64,000 nt of DNA, from the NCBI GenBank assembly GCA_963931925.1, contig OZ007583.1, forward strand, positions 19,732,548 through 19,796,547. The letters are read 5' to 3'. Source of the DNA: Onchidella celtica (Eukaryota; Mollusca; Gastropoda; Systellommatophora; Onchidiidae). The position numbers were made by a program, and so were the translations under genes. This document shows, piece after piece, positions 21,701 to 33,590 of this stretch. The stretch's first letter is position 1, and the number at the start of each line of letters is the position of its first letter. Under the pieces are notes generated by a model. That model saw only the letters and a program-made list of their open reading frames with translations. It was not told the DNA's origin and made no database searches.

Positions 21701-24700
21701 TGCCAGCAACGTCCACTGGGAAACAAGGAGTGAAACTAAAGCCACTGGGGACATCCAGCAGGGATTGAAGGGTTAAAGAGATAACATGGAAATTTTTGTT
21801 TGTTTTTCACCGAAGGAGATTTGTTGCAAACGTTCAGGTGAGATTTTGGGCATTATGAAAAAGTTGCGAATTATCCCATAAATATCTAAAACTGAAGGAA
21901 GAAAGGAGTCCTTGCTGTGCAGAGATAGTCATGTCTAGGAAGTTCTTATTTAATATATTTTACAGTTCATTGTAGGTATATGAAGATTCTGTTAGTGAAT
22001 GGCAAAGTTTGCTCACTGTTGATTGGTATATAGTAGTGTTATTGAGAAGTTTACGTAACATTCTTCTTTTGAAGTCGTACACAGAGGCCATGTGATTTGA
22101 GGAAGTTATTGGTGAAAACTATGTTTGCTGTGATGAGCAAGAGATTATTGGCATATAGGATTGTGTAATGACTTCCCTATAAGAGAGTCAAGTTGGAGTC
22201 ATTTGATTTGCATTGTGAAGATTGTATAGAAGATGTTTGAGTCATATAGTTTGAGATGTTCAGAAAGGGGACAGAATCAGAAGAGTCTTATCACATGGGC
22301 ACACTGGGCAGTTACTCAGAGGTCCAAAGGGTTTAGGAGGCCCTAGAGAAGAAAATCCCATTGCTTATCTGAGAGGCCCATAATAGTGTTAAGATGGCCC
22401 TGGACAGAATGCATCTGGTAGACTAGTCTCCAGTCCAGGAAAGCAAGGTGTGATGTTATTTTGGCAGGACAATGAATAGGGAATATTATCTCGTGTCGAA
22501 TTCCTGATTTTCATAGGTGGAGGCACCAAAGTATGAGACATGGCAGTACATTAATGAGCGGCGTAAAGTGGAGGAGGCTTTGTTCACAGCAGTGAGAAAA
22601 CGGCTCGGCGGAAGCTGTTGTAGCAAACAATGCACCAGTTGGACTTATGGTTGGTTTCAGAATTGTTGCCAGTTAACCTTTGAGCTTTGCATATTTGATT
22701 GATGAATGTTCTATAGCTTTGCTTTACCAGGTTTTCAGAATGAGGAGCCCAAGATTCACAACAAGGATTGCTAATGCCGATTGTTACGAGTTCACCAAAG
22801 GGGTGTGCCCTCGAGTGTTACGAAAGTGTTACGTGGGGGATTACTAGACTCGTGTTATATGGGAATGGTTAATTATAGAATTTACGTGTTCGACTGCATT
22901 TAATAAAATATCGAGAGGTTTTAGAAATTACTCTGCCATACCATGCCACATACACTAATAACAATTTCGAGTAAGTTATATCAAGGACCTTGTAGGGCCA
23001 CAAATTTATTACCTAAATACCTAACAATTTCGTCTATCGTTTACATATTAAAAGACAACATCAGCAGCATCAAATGAAAATACTAAAATACATAACTATA
23101 AATCTCCTCTAGATTCTTAAAAGATTTGAAACTCTATATCATTCTGATTCATTCACAGTTTACTTAGTAATTATTTATCTTCAGAAATATAGACTGCCTA
23201 CTATCTCACAAATGATATACTTAGGTCTCAGACGACAATATTAACTCATTTAACTGCTTATAAAGGATCAAACCGTCAAGACACACTGACGTAGTTAAGA
23301 TAGATCTAGATCTGTTCTAGGATGGGCTGGCAATCCCCAGCCTCATCCAGACACATCAATTACAATTTACAAATGTGTATATCAGTCACTCATTCTAGAT
23401 CTTAATTGCAAGTAAAACTTTATGGTCTTGCATTCCTTTGGTCGCACTTCTACTGGAAAATTAGGGTCAGATTCACATCATCTCGAATCATGGTGACGAC
23501 ACTTACGATTGGTTCCCTGAAACGATTTCAGGGAACTGGAGAAAATAGCTGTGGATTATTTTCATTGTCTATCCAGGACATAGACATGACGTTAACAGTC
23601 TGTTGGTTCTCTCTGGCTGAACCTTTGGCCGACCGCCCTCGTAGATGGAAGGTCTACATGGAAGTGAGGTAGCATAAACATGTCTCCGCTTATCTTCTGC
23701 TGCAAATCCACGTGACTGCTCAAATTTGATTGGTGCATCCACTTCGAGCTCCGCTCGCAGCGCCAATAGATTCTATTAATAGTAACAGACAAAGTAACTC
23801 AACTGTGTCAAAACCGTTCGCAAAGTCTCTACACCCTAAACGTTTTATGTACGAATTTATTCACTCCTTATTCGCCCCGTCTTTCCCTGTTAAAGTACAC
23901 CCAAACCACGGGGTCGAAAACTGCATCGTCACTGTTAATTTATCCATTCGTTCTATCTTGCCCCACTTTCTTTCCATCTCTAAGAAAAGCGTTACAAAAA
24001 CAAACTGTCCACGGGAATAGTTCAAGGACGTTTGGACTGGCCAAAATCAATGATGCCATGAAATAAACAAAGCGTGACCTAGCACGGTAATTCAAATTCT
24101 AACCCTGACACCGATCATTGTACATTTCTGATTTGGTCATGCTACCAGATGTCAACTGGAGCTCAAGATGTCATCTCCATTGATACTGATCAGTTATTTC
24201 CTACCTGCATTTTTTTTTTTCTTCAGAAAGTGGCAATGAACCCAGGATTGGTCTGGCCCAGAAAAAAAAAATTTAACAAGGCAAAAGAACACTTGCAGTG
24301 GTGGAGATACTGATTTTCACTTCTTTGCTTCTAATTTTCTGTGTGATATTTGCAGAATGTGCCGCCAAACTTTAAAACGCGACAGTTTATCACTGATCGC
24401 AAAAAAGTGGAGGATGAAATGTTCCAGGCAGTGAGACTGCGCCTGGGAGGTAGCTGTTGTCAACAAAATTGCTCCACGTGGATTTATGGTTGGATTTAAT
24501 TGATATTGTCTTTCAATTTGCCTTGGCAGGGTGCAGAAATGGTAATTGGCACCCAACTAATATCAGTGCAGACTTAAGTTTGGGACAGTGACTTTTTACA
24601 GGTATCTTTTTACAGGTATAAAGCAATCATTTTCAGAGGTGCTTTGTTAGGGACAGTCACAGCCTATGTTTGTTTGATCAAATCAACAAAAATTATAATT

Positions 24701-27700
24701 CTTGTTCTGAAGGGCTCCTCAATCTCAGTTTAATCCCTTGGAAACTGTTCCTGCTGAAGAACTACCATCATTTTCAGGGCCTATGCAGTCTTTGCAGTTT
24801 GATTCATATAAGCTATGTTTAAAGGAGGAAAGAGAATCATCATACATTTTGATGGGCCTATATAAAAAATTTCTAATTGTCTAGTACAAGCTGTCATGCT
24901 TTTCTCCAAATTAAATGTTAATTTTCCGAGCAATTTAATGAGACTGGAAAGTTGGTCTTAAAAATGATTTGCATTGAACAATGCTTGCTGCTTCACTGAC
25001 CCTGTGGTAAAGCTGATGTGATGCTCCAATGCAGCTATTATAATACCTGTGAAATGGATGAGCCTACATACGTCGGGCTGTCATACAATACAGGATGTCA
25101 GGATATCTTTATTATGTGTTTTCCAAAGCCCTGTTTAGTCTCAGATGTAGCCATGTTTGGTCGTACTTGAATTGTTTTGAATTACATTATTTTATTTGTG
25201 AAGAGAAAACTTGATTTTTTTTTGTTGTTCACCAAAAAAAAAGATGTGCAACAATAACAATTGGATGAGTGGATAAGAACAAGGGAGACAAGGCAAATCA
25301 GTCTGTAAATACCTAACACATAAGATTTCATAAACACAGCAGAGTATTGTTAGAATTGAACAGCCCAGATATACTCAGACTTTTTAAAATGAAAGACTGT
25401 TCATTTCTTTATCAGTCAGAATAGTGTGGGGAAGCCATTGATTGATTCCTAGAAATACAAAAATAGGAATTCCACAAGTGTGCAGTAAACAGATAGAGAA
25501 AGTTAGTCTTATACGGCGTCAGCATCCAATATTTTAAAGGGGACCTCAGCAATTGTAGTAACTACAGAGGAATCACACTTCTCTCCATCCCAGGAAAGGT
25601 TTTCAACCGGATTATTCTCAAGCGAATACAGAATGCAACAGACCAAAAACTTCGTGAGGAGCAAGCTGGTTTCAGGAGTAATCGATCAACCACCGACCAG
25701 ATCGCCACGCTGAGAATCATAGTAGAGCAGTCGCTAGAGTGGAACTCCCAACTGATAGTGAACTTCCTTGACTACGAGAAGGCCTTTGATAGCATCGATA
25801 GAGAAACACTGTGGAGAATATTGAGACATTATGGAATCCCAGAGAAGATGGTGAACCTTATCAAGAGCATGTACGAGGGGACAAGTTGCAGAGTCGTACA
25901 CGATGGCGAGCTTACTGACAGCTTTGATATCAAGACTGGTGTTAGGCAGGGTTGTTTGCTGTCCCCATTTCTGTTTGTCCTGGTGATTGATTGGCTTATG
26001 AAAGAAACCACCAGTGGAGGAAGAAATGGCATACAATGGACCCCATGGACACAGCTGGACGATCTAGATTTTGCAGATGACTTGGCACTATTGTCGCACA
26101 CACACGACCAGATGCAAGCAAAGACTACAGCTCTAAACAAAATTTCAGAATCTATTGGATTGAGGATACATCCTGCGAAGTCGAAGGTCCTAAAAATTGT
26201 TGCACCCCCAAGCGCACAAGTCAGAGTAGGAGATCAACCACTGGAAGATGTAGAGTCCTTCTGCTATCTTGGTAGTATCATTGACAATAAGGGAGGAACA
26301 GAGGCAGAAGTCAAAGCACGAATTGGAAAGGCACAGGCAGCTTTTACGTCCTTAAGCAAGATTTGGAGAACCAAGGATATATCTCTAAAAACAAAGCTGA
26401 GGATATTCAACTCGAACGTGAAGTCAGTCCTGTTGTATGGATGTGAGACTTGGAATGCATCCCAGGCCTGCATAAAGAGAATCCAAGTTTTCATCAACAG
26501 ATGTTTGAGGAAGCTACTTAAGATCAGATGGACAGACAAGGTCAGCAATGAAATTGTATGGAAAAGAACAAGACAGAGCCCAGTCAGAGAGGAAATTGGT
26601 AGGAGGCGATGGAGATGGATCGGCCACACTCTCAGGAGGCCAGGAAACAGCATCACGAAGAAGGTATTGGATTGGAATCCCCAGGGCAAGAGATCAAGAG
26701 GAAGGCCGCGCGGAACGTGGAGAAGAGCCAGAGAAAATGATGTGCAACGAAGCGGAAAGACTTGGAATAATGTAAAGAGACTGGCCCATGATAGAGAGGG
26801 ATGGAAAGTGTTTGTTGGTGGCCTATACCCTGATCCAGGGTGAGAAAGGCAATGATGATCCAATATTTTAGCTGTCATATTTGGAAACCACAGAGCTTTT
26901 TGTTTACTGGGAGCTAGCAGATGAAAAAGGAAGCCCTATTTTTTTTTTTTACAGATCTGACATGTCTTCCATTGTTAAAGCAACAGAAGTGGTCCAGATT
27001 TTGTGTGAAATCATGATATATGCAAAACATACAGCTCAAGTGCATAAACAATGTGTTTTTTTTTTCGAAGTAATTGGAATCCATAGTCGGATATTGACAC
27101 AGACTAATAAATTAACCAGACTGGAAACATGAGCTTCAGGCTGTGTCGTTTTTTTACGGAATTTCCTGAGTGGCGACTGTATAACCGACATGGCCGCCGC
27201 TCGGAAAATTCTGATTCTAGTTCTATCTGCAGTATGAATTTCTTTTTATTTGTCAAGGTTGGTTGTACATGTATTAATAATGCATTAACTTGCCTATCCT
27301 TTCATTTTATCGCCTACATCTGCCTTTTTTTTTATTGTTATAAATGATGACCGTATGGACTTTTAGCAACCGCTGCATTGTAGCTATGCTGAAGCGTCGG
27401 TCGAAACCGTAAACCTAAAATGGCGGACCTTTCGCTGTTTTGTGACGTCACACAATGGGCTCATCCAGTCTGGGTATTTTATTAGTCTGTGGATATTGAG
27501 GACATTGATGAAACTTATTGTTATTGATGAATTTGTAGAAAATGTTGAGAAATTATGGCAATCCATACCTTTGCTCACCGTATAAAGTTGTCACTAAAGC
27601 TTGCCTGGCAATGTGTTATTGCATATTAACCGATGATACCCACCAAGCTGAATAATTGTCAACAACAACCATTTACCGCATATCTTTTCCCAGTTGTTGG

Positions 27701-30700
27701 TAATTCTGTTGTGTGATTTTATTTGATGTGATTGGGTTAATATTTTGTCACTTTTCTGCATTTCCAGATGTTTTGTTTTGCCTCCTACACAGTCTCCTGT
27801 AGACACTTGTATATGTGAAAATGTCTGTTATTTACCTTTACAAGACTTGATAATTATTTATTCTCAACAGGCAGATTCTTAATATGACACAAAATATTCA
27901 CACAGAATGGGAAGAAAATCTGATATATAAATAACAAGTGTTGTGGTAGTAACCATTTGGCTTAGTGTGCACTAGCAACTTTTGATTGGCCAATAAGTTG
28001 GATGGTGAGGTCACAACATTGAGTTTCAATAAGCTGCCAACTAGTTGGATCTCATTGAAACTCAATGTTGTGACATCATCAGCCAACTTGTTAGCCAATG
28101 AAAATTGGCTAGTGCGTGCAGGCCTTATGGCCTTATTTATGTGAAGCTGAACAGAGAGCATACTGAGTTGCGTCCATTGCTGAGCTAAAGTCTCCCTATT
28201 TGGCTTCACCGAAAAATGTCCTGACCTAACGAAATACTTCCAAACAAATAAGTCACAGTAAGTATTAAGAACATGCCTGACAGGAATAAAACAATGACCA
28301 TTTATATATCCCCAAAAACTTTGAATGTAGTCTCTAGTGCTGGTTGGATAAGATACTGTAAACTTAAAATATGGCAAAAAAAAAGAAAAAGGCTATATGT
28401 TACAAAGCCCAGAGTAAGAAATCATAATGAAAAGTTACAATGAATGGGCTTAACAAAGGCCACGTAAGAAAAAATAAGGAAACATGATGAATCAGCTTCC
28501 CATTATACATGACATTAAAGAAACATTACGGTGACTGTAAGCTAATTCATTATAGTGTTTCTTTATCTGTTTCAAATGCAGGACTTTGTACAACCTTTCC
28601 TTTTTTTTTTTTTGCCATATTTTAACTTTGTTCCAAGCTGGCTGTGACCTCACAGATTTTCTGTGTTTGTTTGGATGAGGTAAATGTATCATGAGGTACT
28701 CCCTTTCATTTAAAATGTGTCTCTTCCCTGTATCATTAACCCCTCAGCATCCAGTGTTCCAAGTAGCAAATATAAATTATAGACAACTTGTGATGGAAAA
28801 GGTTAACAAATGTTGCCATTGACATCAAGCTGACATTTCTTTCAGCAGCCAAACACCATGCAGGAAAGTGAACAAGATATTTCTCCCAGTGAACAGATAT
28901 CACAACAATGACAAGATGAAGATGGGTTGTGCATGTGAAAAGTCAGCAATCTCACTGGTCAAAAAAAAATCATATTCGGAGAGTTCATTTCTTTTTGAAG
29001 TCAGTGGCTTTGAATGAAAAAATAAAACACATAATGGGAATATAGCCTAGCTAAAATTTATAGATCCAACACTATTTAATTACTTTTTGTCTAAAATTAA
29101 ATCATTATAAATTCTGAGATCTCCCACTGCAATTGGCAATTCAAAAATATTACAAGATATTGAGAATATCAGTCTTGCATGCACCAAGTTCAAAAAGTCA
29201 TGTTATGCACGGAATTTGGCAAGCCAATGGCAGGCACTGGATTCAGCAAATCATGGCATGCACTGAATTTAGCAATTTCACCTCTGCAGGTGTTGGTCTT
29301 CATGTATTTATATACTTTAATAGCCATGCTTCATCGTTGATTTGCATCAATTGGGATGTGGCAAATTTCTTTTATTTACTGCCCGAAGCAAAGCTTAGCA
29401 ACCTTTCAGAGAAGAAGAGCCATATATGAGATTTTCAACATAATTGTACTTTAGCGTGAGCTGCAAACAGCCATGAATAGTCTGTAAATCAGTGGTATTT
29501 TTAAAATGATATTAAATAACTTTTTACCAGCAATCAAGAAAAGGATAGAGCCATGGATGAAAGCCATTTAAGAGGCTAGTGGTTGCTGATTCCTGTGCTA
29601 AAGAAACTGGTGAAGAGGTTCCTGAAAATTTGGTTTTTTTCTGTATCCAACATCTCTTACTTCATCATTCATCAGTTTTGACATATGAGTGTTGCTTTTG
29701 CATTAATTTTGTAATTATGTGGTGAATAATGAATCACATCAATAGAGGTGTGGAAACTGTTATATTGTTTTGTAAACACTGTCTTTGCTTCCAAAATGAT
29801 GATGGATGTTGGTCACTTTTCATAATGTTTATAATCTCACTCTCTCTGTCTCTCTCACTGTACCTCCCCAGAGAATCCTTTGTCTTATTTTACTTTAGTT
29901 TGTGGGTAATTCAATCCTTCATACTCCCATATATTCGCTGATTTTGTAAAAAGGAAATTTTTAATTTTTTTTTTGGAGACGAATAGAGGAGGTAATTTTT
30001 GTCTGAAAAGTGAGACACCACAGCAAAGGGCATCCCTTGCTGCCAGTCCCAACATTGAACCAGAACTTTAAATCTCTAAACACTAACAAATTATGTGGCA
30101 GTTTTCAAGTGTAGTCAGATTTAGAAAAGCCAACTGACACAAAAGTACCAGTGCATAAAGCAATATTGCTCAAAACCCAGTGCATAGTGTTCCTACTGTT
30201 ACATGGGCAAAGCAACTTTGCTCAAAGCCATATTTGTAGTGTAGCATTGGCAAAGCAACACTGATCAAAACCCTGTCTATAGTGTTACATGGGAAAGCAG
30301 TGCCAGCAAAATTAACTTGTATATTCTTTTAACTGATCAGTATGTTCTATAAAAGCCCACCTACCTAAAGCCCCTGTATTTTCCAGTAGAGTTTGATATA
30401 CTGAACAAAAGAGGGGATGAAGTTACTTTTGAAAAGATGCTAGGGGTAAATGGGACAGATAGAGGTTGGTGACCTTTTCTCTAGTGTTACATGGGCAAAA
30501 TAGCATTGCCTAAAAACCTGTGAATACATCTTGAAATGTTCTAACCTGTATTGTGGCTACTCTGGGATACTCGTGTATAATGTGTTTGCTTTTCTGATCT
30601 CCCAGCATGTCCTGACGGTTGTATCCCAGTCTTTGAATGCAATGACGAGAAGCAAAAAGGACTGTGGGTAAATGTGAAATACTTCCAGATGGGAAGAGTT

Positions 30701-33590
30701 TTCATCCCGGGTGATGTGGAGGAGAAATTTCTCACCACTCTCACTGAAAAGGAGAAAACACAGAGAGCAGAGTTTGAGCAGGAGGCAGCCGTGGTGCGGA
30801 AGAACACAGAGGCTATTGTAAGTGTTAGCAAATGGTCGGTTAGCTGTTGGAACCTCAATAAACCTAAACTCAGAAGTTTGGGGCTGTTGTTAGGGGAATG
30901 TAGTACAGTTTGGTTTGCCTAGAAAGCTATAGCAGGGCTGTGAACACAACTCAGTATTTTCTCTTTTCAGCTTTGTAGTTGGACTATTGTCCCCTAGTAA
31001 AAACCTTTGCATTGAGACTAGGTTTAACAAGGTTCCAACAGCCGACAACCAAAATGTATTATCATGCGCTGAAATAGGAAGCTAGGTTTTGTGTCTGTTC
31101 CACTGTTTTGGTTAAGTACATTGTGGCGCGGGAGGACACAGAGGCAGTTTTAGATTTTGCAAATGTGTTACCAAATGCTGAAATAGGTTAGCAAGGTTTG
31201 TGACTTTTCTGCTGTTTGAGATGCTTGACTTGAAAGAACTGCACTGGCTTCCTATAACAGAAAGAATTACATACAAAACTGCTGTTTTTTGCTACAAATG
31301 TTTAAATAACACCGCACCCAGCTATCTCAAAAATTTACCACAGCACCTCGTTCACTAAGATCAACCAGTGACAAAACAATCTTAAGAATCCCATCTAAAA
31401 ATTATAAAACTATAGGCCATAGATCCTTCAATTATTTTGGACCTTTTGTCTGGAACCAGATACCTTGAACATTCGTGAATCACCGAATCTTGAAAGCTTT
31501 AAGGAAAGTGTAAAACATCACCTTTTCCTCCGAAACTGTTAAATTTTCAAAATTCTATTCTGTACTTTGATGTTATGATTGATTATATAAACCTAGTGCT
31601 ATATGACTAAGAGCGTCTATGTGTGTGAAACTGAAAGTTTGTATGGTTGAGAGTGCGTGTTTAGTATGAGATTTGGAAAGTGTATGCATGAATCATTGAT
31701 GCGAGGTCACTCCTTGCCGCCCGTGAGGGGGCTTTAGTAACACCACCAGGGGTGTGAAACCAATGTGACCGAGCCATCTCACCGAGCATGAGCAAATTCT
31801 GCTCTAGCAAAATAAGCTGAAGATGGAGGTATCTGGCCAGAGTAGGGCGCCTAACCTAGATACCAAGCACCCTTTTCACTATTATGTCTAAGTCTGCATT
31901 GATGCAATGTACCGCGCATTGAGTAATAATTTTATTAGAAATGCACTATAGAAATTCTATTTATTATTATTATTATTATTTGATTTGAGTTTGGGTTTTA
32001 CGGCGCGTCGGCACGATAGCGGCCACTTTGCGCCCTTTACAGGCTATTTGGATACATGTTCTGTATTTATGTTTCGTATTCAGAACTAAGTTTAATATGG
32101 AGCTAAATACATTTATGTAATTTTGGGGTACAGAAAAAAGGAACAAAATTTCATGCGGAAGAATAGAGTTTATGTTATGCCTGACATGTCTTTTGTCAGC
32201 TGCTGGAACTCATTAAACCTTGTTAGAGGACTTGACGAAATATCATAAAAACCACAGAAAAACCGTGGGGTCGCAGCAGGGCTATAAGCAAAGTCAAAAC
32301 TTCGATTCTATACATTTCCTGTTGAAATCTTTTATTGTTTGATTTTTTTTCACTTGAAAAAGGCAAAAGCCAAAAATATGTGTATTTTCTGTCTTCTCTT
32401 TAGTTTGCTTTGTATCGTTTGGGTTTTATTTCTCACGCAGGGCTTCGCAACATACAACTTTTTCTTTTTGCCCACTTTTGACTTGTTAGAGGACTGTAGA
32501 CTAATTGCAAAACCAAATATAGAAAATACTGAGTTCAAGGTTCAGCTATAGCTTTCTACGTAAAATACTACAATCCCGTAACAACAGCCTTTTAGTTTAA
32601 TTTTAACAAGGTTCCAACAGCCGACTGACGATATTTCATGCCCATTGTAAGAAATGTGTAACATCGCAACTGAGATATTTGACAGACATCTTTGGCAAAG
32701 TTTTACTTAGAGTCTGTCTAAGAGATTTAATAATCGGTCCAAGGAGATTGTAAGTGTCTAAACTCAGAGATTTGGTACTCATTGTAAGAGATTTTACCAT
32801 ACTCAACATAAGATTAGTTTTCTACTGTCTTAACTAGGAGATTTGATATATATAATATATTCATCAAAAGAGATATTAATTGATTCAATATTGTCTAGTT
32901 TTCACCTGTCTTATCAGACAGATCTGATATTTATTAGATGGAGGAATGTAACCCCATCACTGCTGCACATCTTTCTCCCACTGTATGCTGAGCAGTATGC
33001 TCTCACGAATATATCATTGGTCGGCTGTTGGAGCCTCATTAAAACCAAACTCAAAGGCTGTTGTTCATTGTATTTTACATAGAAAGCTTTAGCTGAACAG
33101 TGAACACAACTCAATATTTTCTCTATTTGGCTTTGTAATGATAACAGCAGACTCTAAAGTTTAGTTTGAACAGGATTCCAACAGCCAGCAGCCGATATTT
33201 AGGATGTACTGCAAACATCAACACGGCACACAAACACAATCAGTTCTAGGGGGGGGGGGGGGGGGGGTTTCGCGTTAACATCTTATCTTATTCCATGTTA
33301 ATCTGTTTTTCTCCAATGAGGTCCAAGACATCAATAATAAAGCAGATGAGTTGAGACAGAATGCCCGAGCTGATGCCAAACGTATCCAAACCATTGCCCG
33401 AGCCAACTATACAGCGACTGTGGAGAAAGCCAGGAGCACAGGCCTGAAAACGCTCTACACCAAGTTGGGCATCACTGATCAGGCCACAAAGAGCAGCTTT
33501 GACTACTTGCGAACGTTGCGTGGGCTGGACAATGTTCACCTCACCGTAGATTTCCAGCAGAGAATTGTGGGAGATTTTGGTGGGAAGTAG
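18782..33590 (+). CDS. SPFH/Band 7-like single-pass membrane protein, six coding exons
   Basis: Coding exons are 18782-18901, 19949-20113, 20735-20854, one of 22517-22649 or 24356-24488, 30606-30817 and 33321-33590, all with GT-AG borders and matching phases, giving about 339 residues. Residues about 8-32 form one hydrophobic helix ([20 protein letters not shown]). Then come [14 protein letters not shown] and [20 protein letters not shown], typical of SPFH domains. After that come a Cys-rich patch (GGSCC...CPDGC) and an Ala/Arg/Glu-rich helix with [20 protein letters not shown], as in prohibitins and flotillins. Family members build membrane-associated ring scaffolds; the specific role here is unknown. 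Introns carry a solo LTR, a LINE and several MITEs. A candidate AATAAA lies at 34260. I am sure of the exon chain and fairly sure of the superfamily. Confidence 0.85.
19661..19898. mobile_element. MITE family 'CGYCACC', copy 2, in intron 1 of the SPFH gene
   Basis: Left end CGTCACCGTTCCCTAAGTCT, right end (inverted) CGCCACCATTCCCTAAAGCT. AGAT flanks both sides (19657-19660 and 19899-19902), a candidate 4-bp target duplication. Confidence 0.8.
22517..22649 (+). CDS. alternative exon 4a of the SPFH-like gene
   Basis: Acceptor TTTTCATAG, donor TATG|GTTGG, 133 bp, entering in phase 0 and leaving in phase 1. It encodes [20 protein letters not shown], then [15 protein letters not shown] and CTSWTY. 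About half the residues match exon 4b. With 133 bp (not a multiple of 3), exons 4a and 4b together would shift the frame and reach a stop within seven codons of 4b; skipping both also shifts the frame. Confidence 0.85.
22782..24110. mobile_element. solo LTR (copy E), TSD CCGAT
   Basis: It starts TGTTACGAGTTCACC and ends AACCCTGACA. CCGAT occurs at 22777-22781 and 24111-24115, a perfect 5-bp target duplication. The length is 1329 bp. It has no gag or pol. It differs from copies A-C apart from the first bases (TGTYACGAG). It sits between the two alternative exons of the SPFH gene. Small open frames inside it (for example 23406-23672) show no domain. Confidence 0.88.
24356..24488 (+). CDS. alternative exon 4b of the SPFH-like gene
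   Basis: Acceptor GATATTTGCAG, donor TATG|GTTGG, 133 bp, same phases as 4a. It encodes [20 protein letters not shown], then [15 protein letters not shown] and CSTWIY. The two exons share the RxKVE, FxAVRxRLGGSCC and W-x-Y positions, while the first nine residues and the residues between the cysteines differ. It arose by exon duplication. The intron between the two holds a 1.3-kb solo LTR. Confidence 0.85.
25537..26857 (+). mobile_element. 5'-truncated LINE in an SPFH-gene intron, 13-bp TSD
   Basis: ATCCAATATTTTA flanks it at 25524-25536 and 26858-26870, identical over 13 bp, the mark of target-primed reverse transcription. The element starts inside the RT domain and ends in AATGATG after a very short 3' UTR. 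Insertion is in the same orientation as the host gene. Confidence 0.93.
25539..26843 (+). pseudogene. LINE reverse transcriptase, RT palm to C-terminus, 5'-truncated
   Basis: The fragment is open to its natural stop. Upstream of the first in-frame ATG (25758) it reads [20 protein letters not shown] and [20 protein letters not shown]. Then come [37 protein letters not shown], the catalytic [34 protein letters not shown] and a basic C-terminal tail. RT motifs from the fingers through the thumb are complete, but the endonuclease is absent. The absence of stops over more than 430 codons indicates a young insertion. Exact clade not assigned. Confidence 0.9.
27098..27491. mobile_element. MITE with perfect 8-bp TSD (hAT-type)
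   Basis: Left end CACAGACTAATAAATTAACC, right end (inverted) CACAGACTAATAAAATACCC, both followed by CAGACTGGA. GATATTGA flanks both sides (27090-27097 and 27492-27499). An 8-bp duplication fits hAT, or less likely P, elements. 394 bp, no coding capacity. It contains GACATGGCCGCC and AATGGCGGACC motifs. Confidence 0.88.
27965..28118. mobile_element. foldback MITE 'GTGCACTAGC', copy 1
   Basis: About 60 bp from 27967 (GTGCACTAGCAACTTTTGAT) is repeated inverted to about 28117. The arms share AAGTTGG and CACAACATTGAGTTTCAAT and are joined by only about 30 bp. A relative lies at 55638-55802. Confidence 0.8.
28366..28625. mobile_element. hairpin MITE family, copy 3
   Basis: The left arm AAAATATGGCAAAAAAAAAG and the right arm CTTTTTTTTTTTTTTGCCAT / ATTTTA are inverted. 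The interior has TTACAAAGCCCAGAGTAAGA, matching the AAAGCCCTGCRTAAGAAATA motif of the other copies. Confidence 0.6.
28626..30140. other. SPFH-gene intron sequence, no feature recognised
   Basis: Ordinary AT-rich intron. The block 29190-29275 repeats CATGCACYGAATTTRGCAA loosely (GCACGGAATTTGGCAA, GGCATGCACTGAATTTAGCAA). A short CT run lies at 29840-29855. Confidence 0.4.
30140..30530. repeat. degenerate minisatellite in the SPFH-gene intron
   Basis: A unit of about 55-65 bp recurs: TGTTACATGGGCAAAGCAA (about 30200), GTAGCATTGGCAAAGCAACA (about 30242), GTGTTACATGGGAAAGCAG (about 30281) and GTGTTACATGGGCAAAATAG (about 30484), each followed by CTCAAARCCM-like sequence. Confidence 0.6.
31219..31980 (+). 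mobile_element. decayed LINE 3' end with ATT tail
   Basis: 31226-31560 reads [20 protein letters not shown] and [16 protein letters not shown], then breaks by stops and frameshifts, ending in FPPKLL. This is the same C-terminal pattern as the LINE at 127-1079. A 3' UTR follows and ends in ATGCACTATAGAAATTC and (ATT)n at 31962-31980. It sits in the last SPFH intron. Confidence 0.75.
32236..32485. mobile_element. hairpin MITE family, copy 4
   Basis: The left end AAATATCATAAAAACCACAG, then CCGTGGGGTCGCAGCAGGGC, is nearly identical to copies 2 and 5. The right end reads CGCAGGGCTTCGCAACATAC, then AACTTTTTCTTTTTGCCCAC. Most of the left inner arm is missing. Confidence 0.75.
32486..33320. other. 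last SPFH-gene intron, loosely repetitive
   Basis: Variants of GTAAGAGATTTNATA recur between 32640 and 32880. AAGGTTCCAACAGCCGAC occurs at about 32609 and related versions near 31031 and 33171. A G18 run lies at 33250-33267. No coding sequence. Confidence 0.4.

Noticed and set aside
22782..24110. Protein-coding exons between the two alternative exons
   Set aside because: Open frames there lie in a solo LTR with a perfect 5-bp target duplication and show no domains.
26264..26878. 204-codon minus-strand open frame
   Set aside because: Antisense shadow of the LINE reverse transcriptase.
33241..33270. Long G or C runs (also 3325, 5059, 8751, 15953, 18260, 34659) as regulatory G-quadruplexes
   Set aside because: Uninterrupted homopolymers of this kind are ordinary slippage products and prone to assembly error; no positional pattern relative to genes.
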